A DNA stretch of 64,000 bases from Terriglobia bacterium (lineage in GTDB: Bacteria; Acidobacteriota; Terriglobia; Bryobacterales; Bryobacteraceae), in assembly GCA_020073345.1 (NCBI GenBank), contig JAIQFI010000006.1:1-64000 (forward strand). Reading direction: 5' to 3'. The notes under the pieces are model-generated. The model did no database searches. It was not told where the DNA came from and saw only the letters and a list, made by a program, of their open reading frames with translations. A program made the translations under genes and the position numbers. Within the stretch, counting starts at the first letter, position 1, and each line of letters begins with the position of its first letter. Shown here one piece after another: positions 35,542 to 46,723 of this stretch.

Positions 35542-38500
35542 ATGCGCACACTGAGATCCTTGTTGTATCTCTTTGTTTTTGTTCTTGTACTGGGAACCTG
35601 TCTATGGGGACAAGCTACGTCCCAGATTCAAGGCGTGGTGCTGGACCCGGCGGGCGCCGCGGTTCCAGGCGCGGAAATCAAGGCTACTCAGACCGACACA
35701 GGCGTGGTGCGGACCACGACCAGTGGCAGCGACGGCAGCTACGCTCTGGCTAACCTGGCTATCGGGCCGTATCGCGTGGAAGTATCCAAGACTGGATTCT
35801 CAACGTACGTTCAGACCGGAATCGTGCTGCAGGTGGCTTCGAATCCGACACTGAACATATCGCTCAAGGTTGGCGCAGTCAGCGAGAGCATCCAGGTGGA
35901 AGCCAATACCACGCAAGTGGAAACCCAGGCCACCAGTATCGGATCCTTGATCGAAAACAAGCGGATTCTCGAATTACCCCTCAACGGTAGAAACGCGGCC
36001 GAGCTGGTGGGACTGGCCGGCGCGGCGATTCCGGGCGGCATCAACGGAACGGCGGGTTTCCCGGGAGGTTTGAATATCTCGGTTGCAGGCGGGCTGCTTT
36101 CGGGCATCGGATATACGCTCGATGGCACGATGTACAACAACCTGTTCGACGCCGTGAATCTCCCGTTTCCCTTCCCGGATGCCTTGCAGGAATTTAAAGT
36201 TGAGACCAGCACGCTCACAGCGCAGAACGGGACCCACTCCGCGGCGGCCGTCAGCGCAGTGGTGAAATCCGGAACCAACGAATATCACGGCGATCTGTTC
36301 GAGTTCCTTCGTAACGGCGACATGAACGCCCGGAACTTCAAAGCTCTCCGGCGCGACACGCTCAAGCGCAATCAGTTTGGCGGAACGTTGGGTGCGCCGA
36401 TCATGCAGAACAAACTGTTCTACTTTGTCGGTTACCAAGGCACCCGGACCCGTTCCGATCCAGCGGACCGCACGGGTTTTGTTCCGACGGCTCAAATGCT
36501 GGCGGGAGATTTCAGCGGCTGCCCTACCTTCCCGGCCACAATTAAAGACCCTGCGGGCGGCACTTTCGCCAACAAACAGATTCCGATCACTCGCTTCAAC
36601 ACGCAGTCCCTGGCGATCGTGAAGCTGTTGCCCAAGTCCACCAGTCCCTGCGGCGACACGAAATTCGGACCAGTGATTCAATCCAATGAGTATCAAGTTC
36701 TGGGACGAATAGACTACCAACTCAGCAGCAAGCAGCAGATCTTCGCGCGGTATATGGCCACTACCTTCCTGCAACCCCCCTCATTCGATCTGAGTCACAA
36801 CCTTCTGGACTCATCCTCCGGGGGCCTGGATGACCTGGCGCAGACGGTCGCCTTCGGTCACACCTACCTGGTCTCGCCCACCATCGTGAATGCGTTTCGC
36901 GTATCCATGAATCGCGTCGCTGTGCACCGCTTTAATGACGATTACTTCTCGGGTTGCGATATCGGCGTAAAGATGACTTGTTTTGTCCCGCATCAGACCG
37001 TGGTCACGGTCAGCGGCGGCCCCGCTATCGGCGTGGGTACAGCGATCCAGGCCTCATTCATACCCACCGACTACACACTATCGGACGACGTGAACATCAT
37101 CCGCGGCGCCCATCAATTTGCATTCGGATTTGCGGGATATAAGTACCAGCACAGCCAACTGGCGAACGTCAATTCCGCGGCGGCGTTTACTTTCGCCACC
37201 ACTGCTACGGGTCTGGGGATGTCGGACTTCCTCCTGGGCCAAGTAGGAACCTTGACGCAAGGCGTGCCCAATTCGACCTTTACTTACAAGTGGGGTTACG
37301 GTCTTTACGGCCAGGACACGTGGAAGGTTTCGCGGCGGCTCACTCTGAATCTGGGACTCCGCTGGGAGCCGTTCCTGCCTCAGGGGATTAGCAACGGCGC
37401 GATTTACAACTTTAGCTGGGATAACTTCAACAAGGGGATCAAGAGCAGCGTTTTCAAGAACGCTCCGGCGGGTCTCATTTACGCCGGCGATCCGGGGTTC
37501 CAGGGCAAAACCGGCGTCAATAATCGCCTCAACCAGTTCGCGCCGCGCATCGGCGTAGCGTTCGATCCGAAGGGCGACGGCAAGATGTCTGTCCGCGCTT
37601 CCTTTGGAATCTCCTACGACTTCCCGAACATCATGATTATGTCGACGGTGACCACGGCGCCGCCCTTCGGCAATTTCGTGTCCGCTCCTGGTCTACTCAA
37701 CTTCTCGGACCCCTGGTCGACGGTTGCGGGCGGAGATCCGTTCGCGGGGACGTTTAACTTGTCTACTAATACGCCGTTTATCCAAAACGGCAACTACGTC
37801 GCGCAGCAGCCGGACGCCAAGGCTCCGACCACCGAATCTTGGAATCTGAGCGTTCAGCGGCAATTTGGCAGCAGCTGGCTGGTCTCGATCAGCTACCTGG
37901 GCACCGAAAGTTCTCATATCTGGGTGAGCAGACAACTCAATCCGGCAATGCCAGGGCCGGGCGCGACCACGGCCAACACCAATCAACGCCGTCTGGCCAA
38001 TTTGATCAACCCGGCGGAAGGAAAATTCCTCGCCTTCGTGGACCAGTTCGAATCAGGAGGAACGGCGAGCTACAACGGGATGATCGTCGCCGTCCAGAAG
38101 CGCCTGAGCCGGGGCGTAAGCCTCAACATGAACTACACCTGGTCGCACTGCATCGGCGACGTTACGATCGCTTCGCTGGTGGGCGGCACCGGCGGCACTT
38201 ACACCGATGTCAACAATCGGCGCTTAGATCGCGGCAACTGCCAGACCGGAACGCTAGCCGGGACGCAGGCTCTGGACCGCCGACATAATGTTGTCTTCAC
38301 GCCGCTTCTCGAATCACCGCGCTTCAATGACAGAATCCTCCGCGCTGCGGCCAGCGACTGGAGACTTTCCACCAGCTACCGCTTTTTGTCGGGCGCCTTC
38401 CAGACGACCGCCGACGGTACGGACATCGCCCTGACCGGAGCGGCCGGGCAGCGGCCCAATCAGGTTCTTGCGAATCCTCTGTGCGATCATCCCAACGCGG

Positions 38501-38790
38501 CGTGCTGGATCAACCCGGCGGCGTTCGCAATCCCAACGACGCCAGTTCTCGGCAACGCGGGACGTTCGAATGTTCCCGGCCCAGGATTCTTTCAAATCGA
38601 CATGGCGTTGTCGAGGGTTTTCCGGGTTCGTGAGCGGACGAACGTGGAGGTTCGTGGTGAGGCCTTCAACCTGACCAACAGCTATCGCGCGGGCGCCGTA
38701 ACCACCGCGCGGAACAATCAGAATTTTGGGCAGATCCTCACGGCACTGGATCCGCGGATCATGCAGGTGGCACTCAAGCTGGTGTTCTAG
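35542..38790 (+). CDS. Large TonB-dependent-receptor-like outer-membrane protein (Oar type)
   Basis: 1082 residues from ATG 35542, preceded by GAGGGGGGAG and a strong promoter. An upstream in-frame start would run antisense through the COX15-like gene. Signal peptide MRTLRSLLYLFVFVLVLG, carboxypeptidase-regulatory-like domain (about 30-110: GVVLDPAGAAVPGAEIKATQ...YRVEVSKTGF), plug domain (about 120-260, ending SAVVKSGTNEYHGDLFEF) and a long barrel ending in LKLVF. Substrate unknown. Confidence 0.9.
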   Translation: MRTLRSLLYLFVFVLVLGTCLWGQATSQIQGVVLDPAGAAVPGAEIKATQTDTGVVRTTTSGSDGSYALANLAIGPYRVEVSKTGFSTYVQTGIVLQVASNPTLNISLKVGAVSESIQVEANTTQVETQATSIGSLIENKRILELPLNGRNAAELVGLAGAAIPGGINGTAGFPGGLNISVAGGLLSGIGYTLDGTMYNNLFDAVNLPFPFPDALQEFKVETSTLTAQNGTHSAAAVSAVVKSGTNEYHGDLFEFLRNGDMNARNFKALRRDTLKRNQFGGTLGAPIMQNKLFYFVGYQGTRTRSDPADRTGFVPTAQMLAGDFSGCPTFPATIKDPAGGTFANKQIPITRFNTQSLAIVKLLPKSTSPCGDTKFGPVIQSNEYQVLGRIDYQLSSKQQIFARYMATTFLQPPSFDLSHNLLDSSSGGLDDLAQTVAFGHTYLVSPTIVNAFRVSMNRVAVHRFNDDYFSGCDIGVKMTCFVPHQTVVTVSGGPAIGVGTAIQASFIPTDYTLSDDVNIIRGAHQFAFGFAGYKYQHSQLANVNSAAAFTFATTATGLGMSDFLLGQVGTLTQGVPNSTFTYKWGYGLYGQDTWKVSRRLTLNLGLRWEPFLPQGISNGAIYNFSWDNFNKGIKSSVFKNAPAGLIYAGDPGFQGKTGVNNRLNQFAPRIGVAFDPKGDGKMSVRASFGISYDFPNIMIMSTVTTAPPFGNFVSAPGLLNFSDPWSTVAGGDPFAGTFNLSTNTPFIQNGNYVAQQPDAKAPTTESWNLSVQRQFGSSWLVSISYLGTESSHIWVSRQLNPAMPGPGATTANTNQRRLANLINPAEGKFLAFVDQFESGGTASYNGMIVAVQKRLSRGVSLNMNYTWSHCIGDVTIASLVGGTGGTYTDVNNRRLDRGNCQTGTLAGTQALDRRHNVVFTPLLESPRFNDRILRAAASDWRLSTSYRFLSGAFQTTADGTDIALTGAAGQRPNQVLANPLCDHPNAACWINPAAFAIPTTPVLGNAGRSNVPGPGFFQIDMALSRVFRVRERTNVEVRGEAFNLTNSYRAGAVTTARNNQNFGQILTALDPRIMQVALKLVF

Positions 38791-38796
38791 GACCAG

Positions 38797-39672
38797 CTAC
38801 TCATAATACTCGGGAGCTTTCTTCAGCTTGGCATTGTCGGCCGTGCCATGCTGGATCCAGAGTTGCGCCCCGGACTTCTTGATGAAGGCCTCGAGGTCAG
38901 CACGGGACTTGCGTGTCTGCTCGCCGTTGACGTCGAACCCTGGAACGATGCCCATGCTGCGTTCTTCGGGATAGTGATAAAGGTCGCCTGAGAGCACGAC
39001 CGGGCCGGTCTTCGCGAATTTCAAGAACAGCGACTGATGGCCGGGCGTGTGACCCGGCGTGAACTTGATGACGACGGTTCCGTCGCCGAACACATCGTGG
39101 TCTTCGCTATGGAGCAGAGTCGTCTTGCTGTTCTCAAGCTTTCCGAAGTAGGCCGGGTTGGGAGCATTCGACCCTTTGGCCTTGCCGTCCTGCTTGGCGA
39201 ACATGGCTGCGCGCTCGACATCCTGGACGATCCAGGTGGAGCCGGCAAAGGCGTTGGCGTTAGCCACGTGATCCCCGTGATAGTGCGAGAGCGCCAGGTA
39301 GGTGATATCGGCGGGCGTGTAGCCGAGCGCTGCGAGTTGTGGCAACAAAGGCCGGGTTATCGCGAACGCCCCTGCCTTGGTGGGATTGCCTTTGAAATCG
39401 GCATCAGGGATCTCGCCGGTGTCCCACATCAGCGTGCCGCGCGGATGCACCACCAGGTAGCAGGGCGTGACCATTCTGGTATCAGCCAGCTGGCCTTGCT
39501 TGAAGCCGAATTGTACTTCGCCGACGCCGGTAATGTCGCCGCAATCAAGGATGTACAGGCGCACCGATTTCGGAGCGGCAGGTTTCTTTTGCTGCCCTTT
39601 GACAGCGAACGGCACCACAGCCAGCGCGACTAGCGCTATTGCAGGCGGGACGATTTTGAAGATGTTTTTCAT
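38797..39672 (-). CDS. Secreted metallo-beta-lactamase-fold hydrolase (AHL-lactonase-like)
   Basis: 291 residues with a signal peptide (MKNIFKIVPPAIALVALAVVPFAVKG). Zinc motif LSHYHGDHVANA (HXHXDH, about residue 130), then HTPGHQS (His, about 210), SGDLYHY (Asp bridging, about 232) and a C-terminal HGT. The spacing resembles the N-acyl-homoserine-lactonase branch, but lactonases such as AiiA are cytoplasmic whereas this one is exported. Actual substrate unknown. It is convergent with the receptor gene (6 bp gap). Confidence 0.85.
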   Translation of the reverse strand: MKNIFKIVPPAIALVALAVVPFAVKGQQKKPAAPKSVRLYILDCGDITGVGEVQFGFKQGQLADTRMVTPCYLVVHPRGTLMWDTGEIPDADFKGNPTKAGAFAITRPLLPQLAALGYTPADITYLALSHYHGDHVANANAFAGSTWIVQDVERAAMFAKQDGKAKGSNAPNPAYFGKLENSKTTLLHSEDHDVFGDGTVVIKFTPGHTPGHQSLFLKFAKTGPVVLSGDLYHYPEERSMGIVPGFDVNGEQTRKSRADLEAFIKKSGAQLWIQHGTADNAKLKKAPEYYE

Positions 39673-39726
39673 GGACGGCTCCTTCAGGGCCGCTCTAGAT
39701 TCTACCGCTCTTCACGGGAGTTTGGA

Positions 39727-40656
39727 TCAGCGGGCCGCCGCGGCGAGGACGGTTTCAAAATGCGGGGCTTCGGCTTCGCGATGCACCAGGGCCGTGCTGA
39801 TGTCCTTGAATCCAGCGTCGCCCAGCATGCGGCGAAGTTCCACCTCGCTGAAGCCGAGCCATACATCGGCATAGAGAGCACGCGCTTCTTCGAAATGGTG
39901 CTTCAGCAAATCGAGGATGATGACGCGGCCGCCGGGTTTCACGATGCGAAACGCCTCGGCCAGCGCTCGGGGAGGATGCTGGGCGTGATGCAGCGACTGG
40001 CTGAAGATGGCCACGTCGGCCTCGCCTTTCTTGATGGGCAGCTCTTCGAGGTCACCCAAGCGGTATTCCAAATTCTTGACGTGATGAGCGCGGGCGAGGC
40101 TCGAGCCGAACTCGACCATCTTCTCGGAATTGTCGACGGCGATCACTTTCTTGGCGCGGCGGGCGAGCAGTTGGGATACGGTTCCTTCGCCGGCGCCCAG
40201 GTCGGCGATCACCAAGGGCGGCATCAGCAGAAGGAAAGTTTCCGCCAGTCCTTGCCAGGAGCGACCCGGAACGTACTGGCGTCCGAATTTCCCCGCCAGT
40301 TCGTCGAAATAGGACCGGACTTTGTCTTGCCGGCGACGAAGGGCCAGACGCAGCGCGTCGCGGTCCTCCCCGGCCTCGGGGATTTCCTTTACGGCATGCC
40401 GAAGTACGTCTAAAACCTGCTTTTGGGTGCCGTTGCCGAAGGCCTTGAGACTATATAAGATGTTCTTGCCGGTACGCCGGTCCTCGACGATGCCAGCTTG
40501 TTTCAATTGAGACAGATGCGTAGAGATGGTGCTCTGCCCCATGGCCAAGATTTCCTGTAATTCCGCGACGGAGAGTTCCTCGCGTTCGAGCAGCAGCACG
40601 ATGCGGACCCGGTTCGGATCGGCCAGCAGCCTAAGGGATTTGAGGATTGACGCCAT
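39727..40656 (-). CDS. ArsR-family repressor fused to SAM-methyltransferase domain (SahR-like)
   Basis: 309 residues. The N-terminal 90 residues are an ArsR winged helix (LLADPNRVRIVLLLEREELSV, then MGQSTISTHLSQLKQAGIV as the recognition helix). Residues about 145-290 form a class I methyltransferase fold with VIADLGAGEGTVSQLL and IFSQSLHHAQHP. The same fusion, divergent from an S-adenosylhomocysteine hydrolase gene, is the arrangement of SahR, a regulator that responds to SAH in Proteobacteria. Here it is divergent from ahcY with a palindromic site between them, so it probably senses SAH via the methyltransferase-like domain. Confidence 0.85.
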   Translation of the reverse strand: MASILKSLRLLADPNRVRIVLLLEREELSVAELQEILAMGQSTISTHLSQLKQAGIVEDRRTGKNILYSLKAFGNGTQKQVLDVLRHAVKEIPEAGEDRDALRLALRRRQDKVRSYFDELAGKFGRQYVPGRSWQGLAETFLLLMPPLVIADLGAGEGTVSQLLARRAKKVIAVDNSEKMVEFGSSLARAHHVKNLEYRLGDLEELPIKKGEADVAIFSQSLHHAQHPPRALAEAFRIVKPGGRVIILDLLKHHFEEARALYADVWLGFSEVELRRMLGDAGFKDISTALVHREAEAPHFETVLAAAAR

Positions 40657-40672
40657 CGTCAGCTATTTAGTA

Positions 40673-40704
40673 TTATATCGAAGTATCGAGATTTTACGAT
40701 ATAA
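40673..40704. promoter_or_regulatory. Inverted-repeat operator between the ArsR-methyltransferase gene and ahcY
   Basis: TTATATCG (40673-40680) and CGATATAA (40697-40704) are a perfect 8-bp inverted repeat, 16 bp apart, with a further TATCGA in the centre (AAGTATCGAG). The AT-rich ATATCG/CGATAT half-sites resemble ArsR/SahR-type operators, and the position 22 bp before the ahcY start would block its promoter. Confidence 0.65.
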
Positions 40705-40725
40705 AAGTTTAAAGGAGCCTTGGAG

Positions 40726-42153
40726 ATGAGTACCGTAGCGAATCCGGCCACGCTGGCCTATAAAGTCGCGGACATGAAGCTGGCCGACTGGGGCCGGAAG
40801 GAGATCAGCATCGCCGAAGCCGAAATGCCCGGCCTGATGTCGATCCGCAAGAAATACGCCACTGACAAGCCACTGAAGGGCGTGCGCGTCACCGGATCGC
40901 TGCACATGACCATTCAGACGGCGGTGCTGATCGAGACCCTGAAGGACCTGGGCGCGGACGTGCGCTGGGCGAGCTGCAACATCTTTTCTACGCAGGATCA
41001 CGCAGCGGCGGCGATCGCGGCGACAGGCACTCCGGTCTACGCCTGGAAAGGCGAGACGCTCGAGGAATACTGGTGGTGCACCTATCAGGCAGTCAGCTTC
41101 CCCAACGGCAAAGGTCCGCAGCTGGTGGTCGACGACGGCGGCGATGTGACGCTGCTGATCCACAAGGGTGTGGAACTCGAGAAAGGATCGGACTGGGTCA
41201 ATACTCCTTCGGAGAGCCACGAAGAGAAGGTGATCAAGAACCTGCTCAAAGAGGTTCATGCCGAGAATCCGCGGCGGTGGAGCGATCTAGCCAAAGAATG
41301 GAAGGGCGTTTCCGAGGAGACCACCACCGGCGTGCATCGCCTGTACAAGATGCAGCAGGAAGGCAAGCTCCTGGTGCCAGCAATCAACGTGAACGATTCG
41401 GTAACCAAGTCGAAGTTCGACAATCTGTACGGCTGCCGCGAGTCGTTGAGCGACGGTATCAAGCGCGCGACCGACGTGATGGTGGCGGGCAAGGTCGCGG
41501 TGGTTTGCGGATACGGCGACGTTGGCAAGGGCTCGGCCCACTCGCTGCGTGGGTTCGGCGCGCGCGTGGTGGTGACGGAGATCGATCCGATCAATGCGCT
41601 GCAGGCCGCGATGGAAGGCTTCGAAGTGACCACGGTCGAGGATACGCTGGGACGCGGCGATATCTACGTGACCACGACGGGGAACGTCGACATCATCACG
41701 CTGGAGCACATGAAGAAGATGAAGGACCAGGCCATCGTGTGTAACATCGGCCACTTCGATAACGAGATCCAGGTGGAGCCGCTGAACACAGCGAAGGGCG
41801 TGAAGAAGACCGAGATCAAGCCGCAGGTGGACATGTACACCTTCCCCGACGGGCACAGCATTTTCCTACTGGCCGAAGGACGGCTGGTGAACCTGGGCTG
41901 CGCGACGGGCCACCCTAGCTTCGTGATGTCGAACAGCTTCTCGAACCAGACGCTGGCGCAGCTCGACCTGTGGAAGAACAAGGACGTCTACAAGGTCGGC
42001 GTGTACACGCTGCCCAAGAAGCTGGACGAGGAAGTCGCCCGGCTGCACCTGGACAAGATCGGCGTGAAGCTGACCAAGCTGTCGCCGAAGCAGGCGGAGT
42101 ATCTGGGGGTGCCGGTGGAAGGTCCGTACAAGCCGGATCACTATCGGTACTAA
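40726..42153 (+). CDS. ahcY: S-adenosylhomocysteine hydrolase
   Basis: Cleaves S-adenosylhomocysteine to adenosine and homocysteine in the cytoplasm, completing the methylation cycle. 475 residues from ATG 40726, following AAAGGAGCCTTGG. NAD-binding motif [20 protein letters not shown], catalytic [13 protein letters not shown] and [14 protein letters not shown] near the N-terminus, and the C-terminal tail KPDHYRY that caps the neighbouring subunit's NAD site. Contains the roughly 40-residue insert of the longer bacterial form. Likely controlled by the divergent SahR-like repressor; ends in a strong terminator. Confidence 0.98.
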   Translation: MSTVANPATLAYKVADMKLADWGRKEISIAEAEMPGLMSIRKKYATDKPLKGVRVTGSLHMTIQTAVLIETLKDLGADVRWASCNIFSTQDHAAAAIAATGTPVYAWKGETLEEYWWCTYQAVSFPNGKGPQLVVDDGGDVTLLIHKGVELEKGSDWVNTPSESHEEKVIKNLLKEVHAENPRRWSDLAKEWKGVSEETTTGVHRLYKMQQEGKLLVPAINVNDSVTKSKFDNLYGCRESLSDGIKRATDVMVAGKVAVVCGYGDVGKGSAHSLRGFGARVVVTEIDPINALQAAMEGFEVTTVEDTLGRGDIYVTTTGNVDIITLEHMKKMKDQAIVCNIGHFDNEIQVEPLNTAKGVKKTEIKPQVDMYTFPDGHSIFLLAEGRLVNLGCATGHPSFVMSNSFSNQTLAQLDLWKNKDVYKVGVYTLPKKLDEEVARLHLDKIGVKLTKLSPKQAEYLGVPVEGPYKPDHYRY

Positions 42154-42178
42154 CGTAAATTTCGATTCTTGTTTTATG

Positions 42179-42211
42179 GCGGCGGGTAGAGATGCCCGCC
42201 GCTTTTGTTTT
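42179..42211 (+). terminator. Rho-independent terminator of ahcY
   Basis: Perfect 8-bp stem GCGGCGGG/CCCGCCGC (42179-42186, 42195-42202) with loop TAGAGATG, followed by TTTTGTTTT. Located 25 bp after the ahcY stop. Confidence 0.9.
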
Positions 42212-42237
42212 GATACAGTGACGCCGGGAGACACTCC

Positions 42238-42693
42238 ATGAGCGAAGCCAACAAGACACTTGTCCGGCGCTGGTTCGACGAAGTGTGGAATCAAGGGCGG
42301 GAGGAGACCATCGACGAGCTCTTCGCAGCGCATGGTATCGGCTACGGTCTAGGTGACACGGAAGCGCCGATCCAGGGACCTGCCGGAATCAAACCGTTCG
42401 TCCGAAACCTGCGGGGTGCGCTGCCGGACATTCACATGAAGATCGAGGACATCATCGCGGAGGGCGATCGGGTTACCGTGCGAATTACAGCCGAGGGTAC
42501 CCACAAGGGCGGCAATTCGGGGGTCGCACCGACCGGCCGGCGGGTACGCATCGAAGGGATCGTGGTGGTGCGCATCGCGAACGGGCAGATCGTGGAAGGC
42601 TGGAACAGCTGGGATCAGCTCGGGCTGCTGCGGCAGATCGGGGCGTTGCCTGCGGCCAAAGGTCCCGACCGCTTCATCAGCGCGCGCGCCTAG
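42238..42693 (+). CDS. SnoaL-like ester cyclase family protein
   Basis: 151 residues with the NTF2-like SnoaL pattern: LVRRWFDEVWNQGREETIDELFA, GPAGIKPFVRNLRGALPDIHMKIEDIIAEGDRVTVR, and GQIVEGWNSWDQLGLLRQIG. The family contains polyketide cyclases and many small proteins of unknown substrate. Independent unit between the ahcY terminator and the fumarase gene, preceded by GGGAGACACTCC. Confidence 0.85.
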   Translation: MSEANKTLVRRWFDEVWNQGREETIDELFAAHGIGYGLGDTEAPIQGPAGIKPFVRNLRGALPDIHMKIEDIIAEGDRVTVRITAEGTHKGGNSGVAPTGRRVRIEGIVVVRIANGQIVEGWNSWDQLGLLRQIGALPAAKGPDRFISARA

Positions 42694-42726
42694 GGCGTAC
42701 ATCCCGATCCGCTAAAATCTAACTTC

Positions 42727-44246
<1,520 letters not shown>

Positions 44247-44250
<4 letters not shown>

Positions 44251-45815
44251 GGCGAGCGAGTCAAATAAAGAATGAACGGCGTGATCTCGAAGGGCATCTT
44301 CTCGCGCGGAGACAAGAGCTCCAGAGGACGCGTCTTGACCAGAGTAATCTGATCGCGCCAGGGATCCAGTTTGACGCGCGAGCCCAGCGGCAGCGCGGCG
44401 ATCTGCTCCAAATGGCTTTCCTCAAGATCGGGCGCGGAGGCAGTAAACTCGGCCAGACGCCCCAGCGCCTCGGGGTTGGCCAGCTGGTTTCCAAGATTCG
44501 CCGCCAGTAGCCGAGGCAGCGCGCTGCTCCGGCTGCCCAGAGCTTTCAGAAACAAGCCGGCATTGGCGGTCTTTTGGTACGGTGACGCGCGCATGATTTC
44601 GACGGTTTTCTTTCCCGCTGCCTCGAGTTCGGGGGTCGTGCGCTCGAAGTGCAGGCGCAGAAACATTTCGGCGTCGGTAAGCATGGTCTGATTGCGGAAA
44701 GCGAACTGCGTGGGCGTTCGGTGCCCCAGCGCGATGTGAGAAAGCTCGTCCGCCAGTACCAGCGCCAGGCTGGCTTCGTCCGGCAGCACGTCGATGAGGC
44801 CCCGGCTGATGACAATGGTGTGGCCGATCGAAAAGGTCTCGAGCGGCGTGGTGAGCAGTACCCGGCAGCGCGCTTCGACGTTAAGATTGGCCGAAACGAT
44901 CAGGTTGTTGACCACTGTGTTCAGCACATCATCCACCGGCCCGGAAGGGGCCAGCAGGCCGCTTTTTTCCAGGCGCGCCACCACGTTTTCTTCCGCCTGG
45001 CGTTCCCAGACACGCTGGCTTTCGAGCGGAGAGAGGTCCTTCGAGGGGGCGTGATCCTCGACCTGGGAGCCGGAATCGACCAGGATTTGCGTAAGCTCGT
45101 CCCATTTGTTGCTGGACGCCGCGGCGTATCCCCAGATGCGCGTTTGTGCCTTGAAGCGCGGAATGGAAGGGCGGCCTTCGACGGAGGAACCTGGTTCTTC
45201 CACGTAAATCTGAGACGGCGCCCATACATCGAGCGTAACGTTCACCCGCCAGCTATCGAACTGAAAGTAGCGAGCCGGTGGCGTGCGCCGGGAGGGAATC
45301 GCCGGCACGTAGGTTCCGTTGGAGCGAACGATTGAATTGCCAAGATCCTCCACCCAGATGCGGCCAACGAACCGGCCGGGGTCTTGTTTGCGCAGCGGCC
45401 CGTGTTCCACCCGGACACGATCGCCGGCCTTAAGATAAGGCCAGGGCGCCAACGGCAGCTTCGCCGCCACCACCCGCTGAATCGCGGCCATTTCAGAATC
45501 TTCCAGAGCCGCCGGTGCGCCCCCAAATCCCACGATTTTGGCGACGCCGGGCGTATCCAGCACCTGAATGCGGTCGCTCAGGTCGAAATGGCATGGGACG
45601 TATCCGGCGAAAAGCGGCAGGTCCACGTCTTTCACCCGATCCGACCACTGTCTCCGGCTACGGTACAGCGGCACTAGCGTCTCCAGCCCCTTCGACTGCA
45701 GCGCCTTCTCGGTTTGCCGTTCGTGCTGATACGGCACCGTCAGCGCGTACCATCTCACTTGTTCACGAGTCGCTCGTTCACAAATCGGTTGTTCAAAAGT
45801 CGTGTATTGAGGCAT
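44247..45815 (-). CDS. NusG/UpxY-like N-terminal domain fused to M48-like peptidase domain
   Basis: 522 residues in one uninterrupted frame. Residues about 18-140 are a NusG N-terminal domain of the RfaH/UpxY type (RWYALTVPYQHERQTEKAL, PLYRSRRQW, LFAGYVPCHFDL, VLDTPGVAKIVGFGG, GDRVRVEHGPL), but the KOW domain breaks off at HGPLRKQD. From about residue 145 on, sequence resembles acidobacterial M48 proteins (GRIWVEDLGNS, WERQAEENVVARLEKSGLL, VDDVLNTVVNNLIV, SIGHTIVISRGLIDVLPDEASLALVLADELSHIALGH). The zinc motif HEXXH reads DELSH, so proteolysis is doubtful. A fusion by deletion, or an assembly chimera near 45385-45400, should be considered. Convergent with fumA (4 bp overlap). Confidence 0.75.
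45761..45805. repeat. Three 15-bp tandem repeats in the NusG-fusion 5' end
   Basis: GTTCACGAGTCGCTC, GTTCACAAATCGGTT and GTTCAAAAGTCGTGT follow one another exactly in register. In the minus-strand protein they encode five-residue units (TTFEQ, PICER, ATREQ) between the start and the NusG domain. May be a slippage-prone N-terminal spacer. Confidence 0.55.
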
Positions 45816-45929
45816 AGCTCGCGCTGCGTGAGTCCCAGGAATGCTTCCTTCCGCAGTCCGAAGGAACTGGCTGCTACCAGAGTTTGTGGAATACCGCTGG
45901 GGATTGTCTCAGGGAGAACCGGGGAAACC

Positions 45930-46694
45930 CTACCGCCAGAACTCGTACCACTTCCGTACGGAGAATTGACGATCCGCGTTTGGCAAATACATCTCGTCTC
46001 CGGACAGCGCGGCGCCCGGATTGGCGACGCACAGGGTTTGGGCCAGCCCGTCCCCATACTTTTTCCGCAGCCACGCGCGAGCTTGATCCATCACCGGAGG
46101 CCGCCGCTCGCAATCGTGGCCATCGCTGGCGATGACGTGCACCAGCCTGCGGTCCAGCAGCTCGCGCGAAAAGTCCTGCGCACGCCGGCCGAACGCGCCC
46201 GTCAGACTCTGTGCGGTCAACTGCACGCGCGCCCCTTGTTCCACCCACTTGGCGATATTTTCCACCCTCTGCCGCAAAAGCCCGTTGCGCTCCGGGTGGG
46301 TGATGATCGGAGTCATTCCCGCGTCCCTCAGGCGCGCGAAGATATCGTCGGTATTCTTGAAGATCAGAAGTTCGGAAAATTCCACCAGCAAGTAGCGCTG
46401 CTGGTTGATCGTGTATTTCCGCGGATGATCGATCGCGTCCTGAATATTGTCGAAACTCAGATAAAAATCGCAACCGGCGTACAGCCGCAATGCGCTGCCC
46501 GCGGCGTCCCGGACCTGCGCGATCCGCTCGGCGATCAGCTCGGGATCGAATTTAAAGTCGAGGTTGGCGTGGGGCGTCGCCACCAGGTCGGTGGTGCCGT
46601 GCTCGGCCGCCATGCGCACCATGGCCAGCGAATCTTCGAAGGTCCGCGGGCCGTCGTCCAGACCGAACAGCACGTGGCTGTGAATGTCGATCAA
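45930..46694 (-). CDS. CpsB/CapC-type tyrosine-protein phosphatase (PHP fold)
   Basis: 254 residues with the metal-binding PHP motifs of bacterial Mn-dependent tyrosine phosphatases: MIDIHSHVLFGLDDGP at the start, VATPHANLDF (His), ITHPERNG (His), and IASDGHDCERRPP near the end. Such enzymes dephosphorylate BY-kinases that control capsule/exopolysaccharide export. It lies upstream and in the same direction as the NusG-like fusion; UpxY-type regulators normally head exopolysaccharide operons, so the two genes look like part of an EPS locus. The rest of such an operon is absent from this window. Confidence 0.88.
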   Translation of the reverse strand: MIDIHSHVLFGLDDGPRTFEDSLAMVRMAAEHGTTDLVATPHANLDFKFDPELIAERIAQVRDAAGSALRLYAGCDFYLSFDNIQDAIDHPRKYTINQQRYLLVEFSELLIFKNTDDIFARLRDAGMTPIITHPERNGLLRQRVENIAKWVEQGARVQLTAQSLTGAFGRRAQDFSRELLDRRLVHVIASDGHDCERRPPVMDQARAWLRKKYGDGLAQTLCVANPGAALSGDEMYLPNADRQFSVRKWYEFWR

Positions 46695-46723
46695 TCCTCA
46701 ATCTTAGCGTTGCCCGATTCAGC

